Made by a program: the position numbers and the translations under genes. 64,000 nucleotides of DNA from Schistosoma mansoni (taxonomy: Eukaryota > Platyhelminthes > Trematoda > Strigeidida > Schistosomatidae). Shown here one piece after another: positions 37,715 to 48,873 of this stretch. The stretch covers positions 124,001 to 188,000 of the forward strand of contig NW_017385993.1 of NCBI RefSeq assembly GCF_000237925.1, written 5' to 3'. Positions within the stretch are counted from its first letter, which is position 1; every line of letters starts with the position of its first letter. A model generated the notes under the pieces. The model worked only from the letters and a program-made list of their open reading frames with translations. It did not search any database and was not told the DNA's origin.

Positions 37715-38289
37715 GATGGTCTAGCTTCAATTGACTCATGATTTCAACTATATAGAATTCTATATATTTCGATAGCACTTACATATTTTTTTTACGTTAT
37801 ATAAATTTCTTAGTTGAAAGGTATTTTAAACATTCTGTTGTTAGACCAGAGTGATCAGATCACAAATCATCATAAAATGCATCAAATTAATTGGTGTCTG
37901 ATCTGATATATTTAATCATTTGTGGATTGGCTATTTCCCCAGTTGAAGTTTTGTCGACTAATTTGAAACTGTTGAATAATACAAATGAGTTATTGGATTG
38001 TATTGAAATATCTTAGTAAAGTTTTCACAGTTCGCAATTGTATATCTTGCTATTTGTTATAATCTAAAGTGGATGCTTTAATAAGCAAATATATACTTCT
38101 AAACTGTCAAGTGTCATCATCATTTACTAAGTATGCATTCATTGGCTATCCATGTAGCTTCAAAACCTCATCCTTTTCTCCTTCTGTACACAGGTCACTC
38201 GAATTCTTAGTGTTGATGATTTGGAATAGTTAGATATCAGTTATAGGAAGCTTCTGTTCGCTAAACCCATTGAAAGTTTTCCTATTTAT
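37715..38289. other. No recognisable gene
   Basis: Starts with a family-2 tail scrap (GTCTAGCTTCAATTGACTC, ~37718). The rest is AT-rich with no supportable open frame. Confidence 0.45.
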
Positions 38290-38805
38290 TTTTTTGTTTG
38301 AACACATACATATTGGTACAAGAGGGCACCAGATATACATGCGCCAGACAAAAATTGTCGTTTCATTTTAATTGTGTGAGGGCTATGATACTACATGGGT
38401 GCCCAGACCGAAGCAGGTGGTTTTCTTAGGAGGCCACACCCGGAGCCTTGGACCTAAAAGTCTGATCCACAAGGCAGTGGAGCATCGCAAAGAGATGCAA
38501 TCACATGGTAGCTGGTGACCAACGATTGATTCATACGCCATTTGTTCCCTTAGGATACTGTAGTCCATGTGCACCATTGATTTGGAATTAGGGTTTTCCA
38601 ACTCCCTTAGGTGGACTCACTGTATCCACCGGCTCGGTTAAGAGGCTGGATATTCGCTTTTCGTCCTCTCGATTTCGTAAACAACACTCCACCTCGCCAT
38701 GAGAAGGCAGTGAGTAGGACTTCCCTGATCAGTAGCAGTATATGCATTTCGAGAGGGAGGGTGGCCCCTCCTCACCCTCGGCCGTACCAGGGCATTTGGG
38801 GGCTA
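38290..38805 (-). repeat. SNRE repeat, near full length
   Basis: Minus-orientation copy; its tail complement TATTTATTTTTTTGTTTGAA is at the left and the CCAGGGCATTTGGGGG end at the right. Both termini are present. Confidence 0.8.
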
Positions 38806-38977
38806 ATCAATTAGTAAGTACAATAAAATAGTTTCTTATATTTAGTGTAACTGGACATGTCTATCTTCAACCACTGATCACTAACAAGATATAAATAATC
38901 ATTTGATCTTATGACAATTATCATAATATAATGAGTTATATTTTTATAACTCTCGGTTTGTGATACTGTGGTATGGG

Positions 38978-39280
38978 TTACTTATATCCATATAAGTAGT
39001 ATATGGTGAGGGTCAGGCATAGAATGTATTTTAGCAGAAGATCGATAAGGAAAGAATAAAAACAAAGCTCAATCGTTGTGAAAATTCATGAACAATAAGA
39101 TCAGAGAAGATGGACTGATATTTACAGAAGGAACAGTGAAGATTGAGACAATTGAATGTTATTTTGCAAGTTAACTGTTTACTGTATGGTTATCAGATTT
39201 TAGTGAGATAGTTTGCGCTTTAATACATTCGGTTATCCCCGTGCTCGTGTTCTTGTGCATTACAATACTACTACTCGTGA
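38978..39280 (+). repeat. Palindrome-tipped repeat, copy 2
   Basis: Starts TTACTTATATCCATATAAGT (near-perfect palindrome), then GGAAAGAATAAAAAC, ACAGAAGGAACAGTGAAGAT, GAGACAATTG, and ends near GTGTTCTTGTGCATTACAAT. About 300 bases, no ORF. Confidence 0.7.
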
Positions 39281-39767
39281 TAGAAAGAGGTTGAATTATG
39301 AATCAATAGTTTAGGTTATAGGTTAATGAAGTGGGGATTTGTACATTTCAGATTTCAATCAATGTATCTATGTGCTCAGAACAACATGTTGTTGAACCAA
39401 TCCACACAAAATCGTGTGTTGTAATCTCTTTAACTATTATCAATGGTTACTTAAAGTTGTATATAAACAATAGAATTTTCATCCTAAAATAGACTAGACT
39501 ATGTTTTCTGATAGTTTATATTTAGATTAGGTATAAAATGTTGATGGTGTGGTCAATTTATGCATTACCATACAAAATCCAATCGATGGTATCAAACCGA
39601 TTGTGTTTTAATATGATGGGAATTTTTCAGCGATCAACATTCCTTGTTATTGTCGATCCACTCAATACCTCATACACACACGCACTCTCTTTCCCTGCAT
39701 AGCTTATTCCATAATTCATACCTTCCTAATAAGAAATTAATGGAAACATGGCAAATATAATTGTTTA
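39281..39767. other. No recognisable feature
   Basis: AT-rich spacer between two repeats; no open frame or repeat match. Confidence 0.4.
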
Positions 39768-40745
39768 TTTATTTATTTAAACACATAAATATTGGTACAA
39801 GGGGGCACCAGATATATATGCGCCACACAAAACAATCGGAATGAGAAGAGAAAAGGGGTAAGGTGCATATAAGAAAAAAAACAATAACAACCACAGATTA
39901 GTGTATGTTAGTGTAACAATAAGAATAATAGTGGGGGAAACAGAAATTTACAATCAGAACTCTTTTATTTAAGGAAGTTATGGCCATGTTTTATGAAGAA
40001 AGTAAAAGAAGTTTAGCTCAGGATCGCCAGTAGCTTCTATTCTGAGCCATATCTGATAACTTCTCTAGCCACTGTGTTGCACCATCTTTCGGACTCCAAC
40101 CTAGTACCAACAGAAGCCAGAACATTGCAGCTTTCTTTCATACCACGACACCATGTCATACACTGACCACCTCTCCGCTTTTTCCAACCAGTCCCAGCAT
40201 CGGCAAATAATGCACGACGTGGAATTCTCTGGGACGACATTCGTAGAGCATGCCCAAGCCACCGAAGTCGATGTTTCAAGATGGTGACACCGATTGGATT
40301 ATCGTCTCTGCACCCGAACACACGATGCCGAACCTCTGCATTACTAACATGATGTTGCCACTGGATGTCAGCAATCCTTCGGAGACAGCGATGATCGAAC
40401 ACAGAGAGACGTCTAACATCCTCAACTCGGAGAGGCCAGGTTTCAAAAGCATAGAGCAAGATCGTTCTCACCGACGCATTGTAGATCCGACTTTTTACAG
40501 CCACACTAACATCACGAAGGCGCCAAAGATGGCCCAGATTGGCATAAGCCACTCTGGCTTTCATTATACGTGCATCAATCTCATCACTCACTCCACCACC
40601 AGCACTTATACAGTTACCTAGATACACGAACTTCTCAACTACTTCAATCTGCTCACCATCTAGGGTGAGTGCAGGATGAGAATCCTGCCAGTCTTGTAGA
40701 AGTACTTTGCACTTCGAAGGTACAAAGCACATACTATACCTGCGG
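39768..40745 (-). mobile_element. RTE-B non-LTR retrotransposon, 5' truncated
   Basis: C-terminal ~230 codons plus a 3' UTR of ~270 bases and an AAATAAATAAATAA-type tail (39768-39785 complement). The last ~60 bases of the 3' UTR are nearly identical to the SNRE 3' end. The truncated 5' end lies about 95 bases before the BPL_N start codon. Confidence 0.85.
40037..40732 (-). pseudogene. RTE-B reverse transcriptase C-terminal fragment
   Basis: Open frame of 231 residues starting after the YADD motif (PSKCKVLLQDWQDSHPALT) and continuing through FVYLGNCISAGGGVSDEIDA, VRTILLYAFETWPLRVEDV and HRLRWLGHALRMSSQRIPRR. It is clearly homologous to the RTE-A C-terminus but a different family (about half of the residues differ by eye). 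It lacks the endonuclease and the RT catalytic core, so it is a 5'-truncated relic. ORFs on the opposite strand are shadows. Confidence 0.88.
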
Positions 40746-40840
40746 ACATTGATAATCGTTATTTAAGTAGAGATAGTTATTAATTATTTCTGTTTATTGT
40801 TATTGTTATATATAGATTCATTTCAATTCAACTTTACATT

Positions 40841-41201
40841 ATGGTTCATAAACAAATACAAATTTACAATGATCTTGGTACTTCAGAAAAATGTTTCATT
40901 CATTTAAAAAATGCATTTCAATATATAACCCCTTCTTATTCCATTGAAGAAGTTAACGGTACAGAAATCAATCATCATAATATTCAATCAGATTTATTAT
41001 GTTTCGGTGGTGGTTATGATTTAGGCTATTTAAAATCATTACAATTATCTGGTTGTTTAAAAGTACATCATTATATTAAAGAAAAAATGGGTAGATATCT
41101 TGGTATTTGTGCTGGTGCTTATTTTGCTTGTGATTATTGTTCTTTTGATATGAATGGTCCACTTGAAGTATATGGGGAAAGGCATATTAAATTATTTCAA
41201 G
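40841..41201 (+). CDS. BPL_N protein exon 1
   Basis: 120 codons plus one base from the first ATG to donor CAAG/GTAAGG. It holds the GGGYD loop and the Cys90 nucleophile elbow. A TATATATAG acceptor-like site 25 bases upstream may be a spliced-leader or 5' UTR splice site. Confidence 0.85.
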
Positions 41202-44200
41202 GTAAGGTTGTTGTTGTTGTTGTTTACATATTATTGATATTGGTTAATTTTGTCAGTTTTTTTGTTTTTGTGTATTCTTGGCATTGAAGTAAGGTAGTTG
41301 TTTAATCATGACAATTAATGAAGATTATCCCCCATCTTATTAATTGACTGAAGCTGTAATTTGCAGGTTAATAATTTTTGCAGTTTTGTAGATTGTGGTA
41401 GTTTTCTTGTTACAAGTCTTAAAAGTGATCGGTTCAAACGCACCAAAGAAGAACGAACTAACTGTTACATAATTCTTCGATTCGATTGTAGCAATTTAAG
41501 ATGAGTTTCACCACTGAACTACCCCCAAATGCCCTGGTACGACTGAGAGTGAGAAGAGTCCGCTCTCCCTCTCAAAATGCTCTCTCATGGCCACGTGTAT
41601 ACAGCCACTGATCAGGGAAGTCCTACTCACTGCCTTCTCGTGGGATTACTGTTCTTTACGAAATTGAGAGGACGAAAACCGAGTGTCCGGTGCTTTAACC
41701 GGGTTGGTGGACACGGAAAGTCCACCTAGGTGAGTTGGGAAACCCTGATTCCAAACCAATAGTGCACATGGGCTCCATCCAGGACCCAGAGGGAACAAAT
41801 GGCGTATGAATCATTCGTTGGTCACCGTCTACCATGGGACTACATCTCCTCACGACGTTTCACCGCCTTGTGGATCAGATCTTTAGGTCAAAGGCTCCGG
41901 TTGTGGCCCCCTAAGAAAACCACCTGTTTCAGTTTAGGCACCTGGGCAGTATCACAGCCATCACACAAATCGAATGGGATTTGTGTGGCGCATACGTATC
42001 TGGTGCTTTTTTGTACCAATATTTATGTGTTTAAACAAATAAATAAAAACCGCTGAACTGGAAAGCAAACTTTTTAAAATGTCTTAAGTTATATGTTATT
42101 CGCTAAAATAACAGTTTGCAATGATAGTTCTGTGATCAACTGTTCAGCTCAGTCACTGATATACATATTTAACACTTGAACGACTTAACTAACCTTAAGA
42201 AAATAACAAGATTACACGAAAATCTCTATTCTCCGATTTTGAACAAATGTGTTCATAAGTCTTCGCGTAGCCATGTGAGAGCATTTGGAGAGGGAGAGCT
42301 GACTCTCGTCACTCTCGGCCGTACCAGGGCATTTTGGGGCCTGAATTTGTAAATTCGTTCCCGTATTATTTACATTGTCTGTAACTCGGATTTCAAAATC
42401 TTTTTATTTAGATTCTTAATGACAATTGTATTCACTTACTAATATGATCGATAATACATCTTAATTTGTGACAGTTATTATATCATCATGCAAAGAAAGA
42501 TGATGAGTGCATTTTCTTCATTCTGTGTAATGGTTTTTGTAATTGTTTCCAGGGTAACTATTATCTGATATTTTTATTCTTTGACTTGTCTAGTTTACAT
42601 TAACCATGTTTGCTGACTACAATTCTTCCTTAAACATTTCAGAAATTTGATTGTGTTTTTTGAGACTTATTCCACGTGGATTAAGATGATCAGTTTGGTG
42701 ACCTTTTTGAGATGAATTGTACAATTGTTGATAAGTTTGCAATAATATAAAATATCAGATTAGAAGAGAAAAAGACAATAAAGATGAATGTTGTTACATC
42801 CTTGATCTGTCTACCTACTTTCGTGCCGAGGATAACTTGTCTAATGTGGATTAATACCTTGACGCGATAAGCTGACTGGCTTAACCATGAGGCTAGTATA
42901 CGTGAGTTCGAAATGGGGGTAGAGAGACGAAAACTATTCTATCCCTGATTGGCTGACAACTGGAACACTACTGGCTTAATTCCAAATTCCGATCTGGTAC
43001 CCGATTTCAGATTAGTGTAAATATATACATGAATAAATAGATACAGGACGAATTCGATCATAACGTACAATTATTAGGAAAATGCAATTATGTCCAAAAC
43101 TGGGAGATTAGATTAGAAAATAGAGTACAAAAGGTTACGTCTAAATTACAATAACTTTGGAACAGAAAAGGCTATGGCAAACGAAAGCTTATGATCTGTA
43201 GAATAGACTAGGGATGAAAGTAAATGTTACTGTTATACAAGCTTTGAATTAAATGAAATAACGTCCCCCAAAAATAGCTTCTGTAGTTTGTCAACACTTC
43301 TTATATCTCTGTTCACATCAAATGTGAAAACAATAATAGGATAATTATTAATAACAACCAATTAGATTTTGTATTGAAGCATCAATCCGTTAGTCGTTTA
43401 TACAGAAATTCTATTAACTTATCTCAATGTTTAAGTTCATGCTGATGTCAGTCTGTCGGAATCAATGTAGAGCCTGATATAAATGTACATTAGCTCAAGA
43501 TGTCATAACACAATGAAAGGAATTACAATAGAGTCAAATTTATAGGAATATCAACGGTAATGAAAGACATGTAAATCTGAAAAATATTGTAGTAGATAAT
43601 TAAAACGTATTCTCAATTAAACTGTTTCAATCTAAATATATAATTCCAGATGCAGATGCATACTACTTGGTTGGGGTCCACATGACTATCGTAACCAATG
43701 GTTGGAGACTCTAGGTGACATGGCTCAGAATTGATCACAATGGTGTAGGTGTATACACTCTTTATCTTCCCTTAAACTATGAGATTAAAATGGCTTCATA
43801 TCTGTCTTTCTCCTTGTATATCCTTATATACAACCTATCTTTTATATATTACCACCACTAGATTAACTACTTCTATGAATCCGGTATTCATCTTGTTGTG
43901 CTAATGAGTGAGGTATGTCAACTTGGACCGATGCATAAATGTGCCTGGTCCTGCGTTGTAGCTGACTGACTGACTGATATAACTTCAGTGAAATCACTAT
44001 CTTACAATATAAGTTTCTTACTTTTCAATTAATTCTAGGTATTGGATCAGGTCCAATTTTTCCAGGTTTTCAATATAACAGTGAAAATGGTAGTTATGCA
44101 GTATCTATTCAAGCTGTATCAAAAAATTTAATACCACAAACAGCTATAGTATATTACAATGGAGGATGTACATTTGAATCAATCAATTGGGAGAATTCAC

Positions 44201-45947
44201 AAATTTTATATACATAGTATGTGAATATGAAACTAGTAATTGAATCATGTTCAATATTCTACTTTAAATAGTAAGAAATTAACTGATAATAAGTTTGATT
44301 GCTAAAATATATTGATAAGTCTTGCTAATTGAACGCTATACTCGAATCCTAAGCTATTCTCGTAACTCCCAAGCTATATCTACACAGGGAGTTGAACACG
44401 AGAGAAAAGACCCGAAATATACGAGAAGCTTTTTACTTCAAAGGTTCATTTATGTACAGAAAATATAGGGTTTTTATAGTATTTTAGAAGTCCCTAGAAT
44501 GTTACTAAACATAGTAGCAGTGTAGTAATTAGCCAATCATAACTCTACATATGACTTGACATTTTCGTGATATTACTAGCAAAACCTCTAGTCAAACGCT
44601 AACTGTATGCGCACTGCTGAGGAGTCCCACAATAGGACAAAACGGACGTCCAGTGCTTCGAGGTTTTCTATGGTTGTCTCGCTTCAATTGACTCATGATT
44701 TTAACTATATATAAAAAAGAATATATTTATTTTGTTCAATCATTTGTTTAAAAGCTAGAACACCATCACATCCAACTTAGTTTGAATTGCTGTTTAGTTT
44801 CACTAACACTCATAGAATAAGATGTAGTTCATCGCTGAGTTCTAAAACTTGACATTACAATCAATAAAGGTGATAAAATCATTGGAGCTATGATTTGACA
44901 ATGTTTCTATCAGACGTAAACATATCAAACTCTATTCTGCTAAATGTAATTTTATTGTTGAAACTATCAGATAACTCAAGGTATTATTCAACTTGTTTTA
45001 AGATATATATCATCACATTACTAGTGTAGTGTGGTCTACTTATATCCATATAAGTAGTATATGGCTATGGTAAGACATAGAATGTAGTTTTGCAGAAGAT
45101 CGATTAGGAAAGAACTGAAATGAAGCGCAATTGATAGGAAAATGAATGAACAAGGAAATTAGAGAAAATGAACTGATATTTACAGAAGGAACAGTAAAGA
45201 TTGAGACAATTTAGTGAGATCTGTGATTTGAGTCTGTAGTGAGTCTAGCGTTCTGTTCACTACACTAGAATTAAAGAAATCCCCAATATAGTCAAAGCTA
45301 TATCACACGGTAATTTTCTATAGTTGCTAACCGATATCACTATAAAAGAACTTCTAGTTCTATTCTATAAAAATGAATCTTTTTAAATACTAATGGTAAT
45401 AAAAATCAAGCAAAGTTTAAATCAATGTTTTTGTGTATGTTAACTTAGTGGTTCCAGTGGCTAGGGATTAGTCGTAAGACTTAAAGTCTTCGGGCTTGAT
45501 TCTTAGTTGGGTTGTCAGTAGTAATTGATGAGTCTCATATTAGGACGAAATATATGTGTAGTACTCCATGATGGTACTTTAAATGAGATATCTGTGACGA
45601 ATAAGTGTTTTAGTCGATTATTTGATCAGCTCCTAACCGGAAAATGTGAAACATATATGTATGTACATTTTTTTTCCAGTTCGGATAATGGAAGACCAGC
45701 TATTATTGGTTCTAAATTAGGAAATGGTTCTGGTATTTTAAGTGGTGTTCATTTTGAATATGATCCATATTTATTAGAAAAGCAACTATACAATGTTGAT
45801 CCTAAGAATAATGACAATGTTGCTACCCTAAAGAATTATGAATTTATTGAAACATTGAAAACAAATAATTCATCCCGTTTAAAATTATTTGAAACTTTAA
45901 TTACACTTTTATTGAATCCTGATAATAATTCAGTTTTAATGAAATAA
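40841..45947 (+). CDS. Stand-alone biotin-protein-ligase N-terminal (BPL_N) domain protein (gene span)
   Basis: Three exons (40841-41201, 44039-44216, 45680-45947) join in compatible phases to 807 bases, exactly 268 codons plus TAA. The protein has the class-I glutamine-amidotransferase-like fold of BPL_N: CFGGGYDLGYLKSL (54-67), the nucleophile elbow GRYLGICAGAYFA with Cys90, and SGVHFE with His204 and Glu206 placed like a Cys-His-Glu triad. In yeast and animal holocarboxylase synthetases this domain precedes the ligase catalytic domain. Here the stop codon comes directly after the domain, and no ligase motif (GRGRxG) follows. The role is therefore uncertain: it may be an amidotransferase-like enzyme or a partner of a separate ligase. 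Introns carry an SNRE copy, an RTE-A2 fragment and hammerhead elements. Confidence 0.82.
41524..42050 (+). repeat. SNRE repeat, near full length
   Basis: Plus-orientation copy in the first intron of the BPL_N gene, from CCCCCAAATGCCCTGGTACG to the AAACAAATAAATAAAAA tail. Confidence 0.82.
42264..42345 (-). repeat. SNRE repeat, 5' end only
   Basis: About 80 bases matching the 5' end of the repeat (CTCTCGGCCGTACCAGGGCA). No 3' part, so it is not a simple 5'-truncated insertion. Confidence 0.65.
42346..43654. other. BPL_N intron 1, no recognisable feature
   Basis: AT-rich. One tRNA-like scrap near 42870-42930 (GAGTTCGAAATGG) may be a decayed short element head; nothing else is supportable. Confidence 0.4.
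43655..43980 (+). mobile_element. RTE-A2 3' end fragment
   Basis: Carries the C-terminal codons (GWGPHDYRNQWLETLGDMAQ in frame before a stop), the 3' UTR and the GTAGCTGACTGACTGACTGA tail. 5' truncated, inside BPL_N intron 1. Confidence 0.8.
44039..44216 (+). CDS. BPL_N protein exon 2
   Basis: Acceptor AATTCTAG; it completes the split glycine codon and encodes GIGSGPIFPGFQYNSENGSY and IVYYNGGCTFESINW, typical of the middle of BPL_N (YYNGG-C-F). Donor TA/GTATGT. Confidence 0.88.
44217..44599. other. BPL_N intron 2, left part: no recognisable feature
   Basis: No open frame or repeat family identified. Confidence 0.4.
44600..44720 (+). repeat. Family-2 hammerhead element, headless copy
   Basis: CTGAGGA at 44617-44623 and stem II are intact, but the GAAA box reads AAAA (G12 to A), which should abolish cleavage. 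The tail GCTTCAATTGACTCATGATT follows. Confidence 0.75.
45030..45265 (+). repeat. Palindrome-tipped repeat, copy 3
   Basis: Same opening (CTACTTATATCCATATAAGT) and internal blocks as copy 2, with a deletion after GAGACAATT. Confidence 0.7.
45445..45580 (+). ncRNA. Hammerhead-like element, possible fourth variant
   Basis: A tRNA-like stretch (45450-45510, CTAGGGATTAG and TTGATTCTTAG) precedes TTGATGA (45525-45531), a GTCTC/GGAC stem II and GAAA (45547-45550). One core base differs from CTGANGA (C3 to T). It lies 100 bases before the acceptor of BPL_N exon 3. Confidence 0.5.
45680..45947 (+). CDS. BPL_N protein exon 3 with stop codon
   Basis: Acceptor TTTTTTTTCCAG. It encodes NGRPAIIGSKLGNGSGILSG then VHFE, and ends with a charged helix and stop TAA 45945-45947. 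An apparently open stretch upstream (45525-45679) is intron plus a hammerhead-like element. Confidence 0.88.
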
Positions 45948-46894
45948 TATTTTGTAGTTGAACCAGTTTTAGGCTTCGGTTCAATTGTTTTGTCTATTGG
46001 GGTAGACACCGTTACGTCGCAGCGATGTTTTGTCTATCCTTTCTTTTTGTGTATTTCATTGTACTACTTACCAATATTTAAGTAGTGTGATTAATACGCT
46101 TGCATATCTGTAACTCAGCGTTTGCCTTTTGTAATTTACTCCTAATCCTAAATACTTGTATATTTGTACGGTGTTTTAATCCATTTTCTTGATTGTGATC
46201 CTATATCTTCCGCTTTTTGATTCTCAGTTGTATGTTTCGTCCGCTGAGACTTTGTTTTCTTTTGAAGTAGCTTATCGATTTCGAATATATCACACCCATC
46301 ATTCATTTGATGCGTAACTCAACCACTGGATTAAAATCTTCGAAAGGACTCTAATTAATTAAATAATGATCCTTTTCTTGTTTCTGTATACTACGTTAGT
46401 GGTTTTTATTGTAGAAAATGCATTGAATTACCTTCATGGTTATAATTCTTCTCTATACTGTCAGTTTCTGTACTTGTAATATAATAATCAAGTTAATTTT
46501 GCTGTGATGATATACCGTGTGTCTGTTTTTTCTAAATCTAACTTCCATGAAACTGACTCACTAAATGTATGTTGTATCTTGCTGTCGTCCTAGTCTGATA
46601 CGGATATATACACTTACTACATGGATGCACAAATCAGATACTTGATCTCACAAACCAAGATTAAGTAGGAACATTTTATTAGCTAATCGAATCAAATACG
46701 ATAAAGAACACGTGACTGACCTGAGTATAACTTGAACATATTTCAACGTCAACCAAAAGTAGCAATAATAACAAGGGGTAGGAAAATATATAACACATTT
46801 ATTACCTATCAAACTATCCTACTAGTCTGACTAGGTAGATCACTATTTTCTTCGTCCATACACCAGAATCTTCATCAACTGAGGCTTTGCAAAC
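45948..46894. other. 3' flank of the BPL_N gene
   Basis: AT-rich. No polyadenylation signal can be chosen with confidence. No other gene seen. Confidence 0.4.
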
Positions 46895-47345
46895 TCGTGT
46901 AGCGTATGTTCAATCACTGTCTACTTCAACGCATGACGTTGCCTCGAGTAGGATTAAGTTGGAAAAAAGCTAGGGTAGCCATATCAAGGCAAATAATTAG
47001 TTCATGAAGCTACTGACAGTTAGTTTGAGTTATGCTGACATATACTGATCATTTGATTCGTACCACATAATAATTGCGATCAGTTGTTTCATATGTTGGA
47101 TGGTATGCCTCACAATCATTCCCTCCTTGCCATCTCTTCGATCTTAAGTTCTAAAATTATCTTACAATATCTATTCCAAGATTCGTTCTTTCTTGAATAA
47201 TTTTGTCAGTGCTTATTTTTTCATAATAATACATGTACTGATGTTACCTCCACTATTGTAGGATTGGTCTTAATAATTTCATCTAGCTTTAGTGATATGA
47301 TATGGTAACTTGAACCGATAAACACACACCTTCAACATTCCCAAA
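46895..47345 (+). mobile_element. RTE-A2 remnant, very degenerate
   Basis: GTTGGAAAAAAGCTAGGG, TAGTTCATGAAGCTACTGAC and GACTGGCTGACA appear in the order of the RTE-A C-terminus and 3' UTR, with heavy mutation and no open frame. Confidence 0.5.
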
Positions 47346-47739
47346 GACTGGCTGACACAATCCTTAACGCTTATCAAACGAGTATGAAGAGCAAGAAGAC
47401 CGAAGATTTGCAGGAAACTTTATTTCAAGGCTGAATAGACATACATATAAATTATGCTTAGAAATAGTCTGAACACTTGCTTCAAACATATGATTAGTGA
47501 AAACTCGTCAAACCTATCTAGTTGCTAGGTAAATATGAAGGATAGTTTGTAAAATATGATGAAGTTAACTTAGTTAATATGAATGTTTAGGATAGTATTG
47601 ATGTAATCAAACATTTAGTTTAGTAACTTATGACGCTTAAATATGTTAACTGAACTAAATATAAACGCAAAAAAAATTGTATTGAAAATTGTATTTCCAA
47701 ATATCTAACAAATAAGTTAATGACGTATATTTTATAGAG

Positions 47740-47890
47740 TTGAAAGTGTGAGTCAATTGAAGCTAGACCACCATCGAAAACCTAGAAGCACTGGACGGCC
47801 CTTTCGTCCTATTGTAGGATTCCTCAGCAGTGCTGGTTTTCGATGGTGGTCAGCTTCAAATGACTTATGATCTGAACTCTATAAAATTAC
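47740..47890. repeat. Family-2 hammerhead element, foldback pair
   Basis: Minus-strand copy (CTGAGGA core, GAAA present) followed at once by the plus-strand tail (GGTTTTCGATGGTGGTCAGC), so tail, hammerhead and tail form an inverted repeat of about 150 bases. The second arm lacks the ribozyme half. Confidence 0.78.
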
Positions 47891-48049
47891 TAAAATCTCC
47901 ACCAAACCCCTTATGATAATGACGTATATATTTTAAAAGTTATCGTTTCTTATGAAATAGATAGCTCAGTGTTAAAGTTTTCAGTTGTTTACTACAAATT
48001 ATCAATTATATCAAATTTTAAAAGATAATATTTAGCTATTCTTTATTTT

Positions 48050-48555
48050 ATTTATTTAAACATTGACAAAAGGAGGTACTAAATAATATATACACCACAT
48101 AAATCATTTGATTTGTGTGAGGGCTGGGATATTGCCTGGATGCTCAAACTGAAACAGGTGGTTTTCTTAAAGAGCCACACTCCGAGCCTTTGACCTAATG
48201 GTCTGACCTACAAGACAGTGCAGCGACATTAAGTGATGCAACACCATGGTAGCTGGTGACTAACAATAAGTTCATACGCTATTTGTTCCTTCAGGATACT
48301 GGAGCCCATGTGCACCATTAGTTTTCCAACTCCACTAGGTGAACAATCCGTGTCCACCAACTCGGTTAAAACACCGGAGATTCACTTTTCATCCTCTCAA
48401 TTTCGTAAACAACATCCCACCCTGTTACGAGAAGTCAGTGAATAGGAGTTCCCTGATCAGTGGCTGTAAACGCATAGCCATATGAGAGCCTTTTTCGAGA
48501 GATAGAGATAGAGAGCTGATTCTCTTCACTCTCGGCCGTATCAGAGCAAATAAAA
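48050..48555 (-). repeat. SNRE repeat, slightly diverged
   Basis: Minus-orientation copy with all main blocks and an extra GAGATAGAGATAGAGAG expansion near the 5' end (48497-48515). Confidence 0.78.
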
Positions 48556-48873
48556 TCTCTATAAATTCAGATATATAATCTAATAATGACAATATTCAAT
48601 CATCTTGTAATTTCATTGTTTTTAATGTTGATTATTTAAGTTTAATTATATTGATTTATTTGTTTTTCTTTGTACTACTTACATTCTTGTTTTGTATCCA
48701 AACAAACATTCTTATTCATTCATTCATCATCAACCTCAAATAAAGAAAAAAAGAAAGATTACTTTTTTCAAATCAATCTAGTTATAGTGAATTTCTTTCT
48801 TTAAAGATAAATGTTGATTTTAAAGAGTAGAATTGATAAATAAAGAAAAGAAAAAGGAATACCTTTATTATAT

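Noticed and set aside
40250-40621. 123-codon plus-strand ORF
   Set aside because: Antisense to the RTE-B C-terminal frame, which has clear homology; the plus frame has none.
45525-45679. Extension of the BPL_N last exon upstream to an ATG at 45525
   Set aside because: A strong acceptor lies at 45679, phase matches exon 2 there, and the upstream part overlaps a hammerhead-like element and has no domain similarity.
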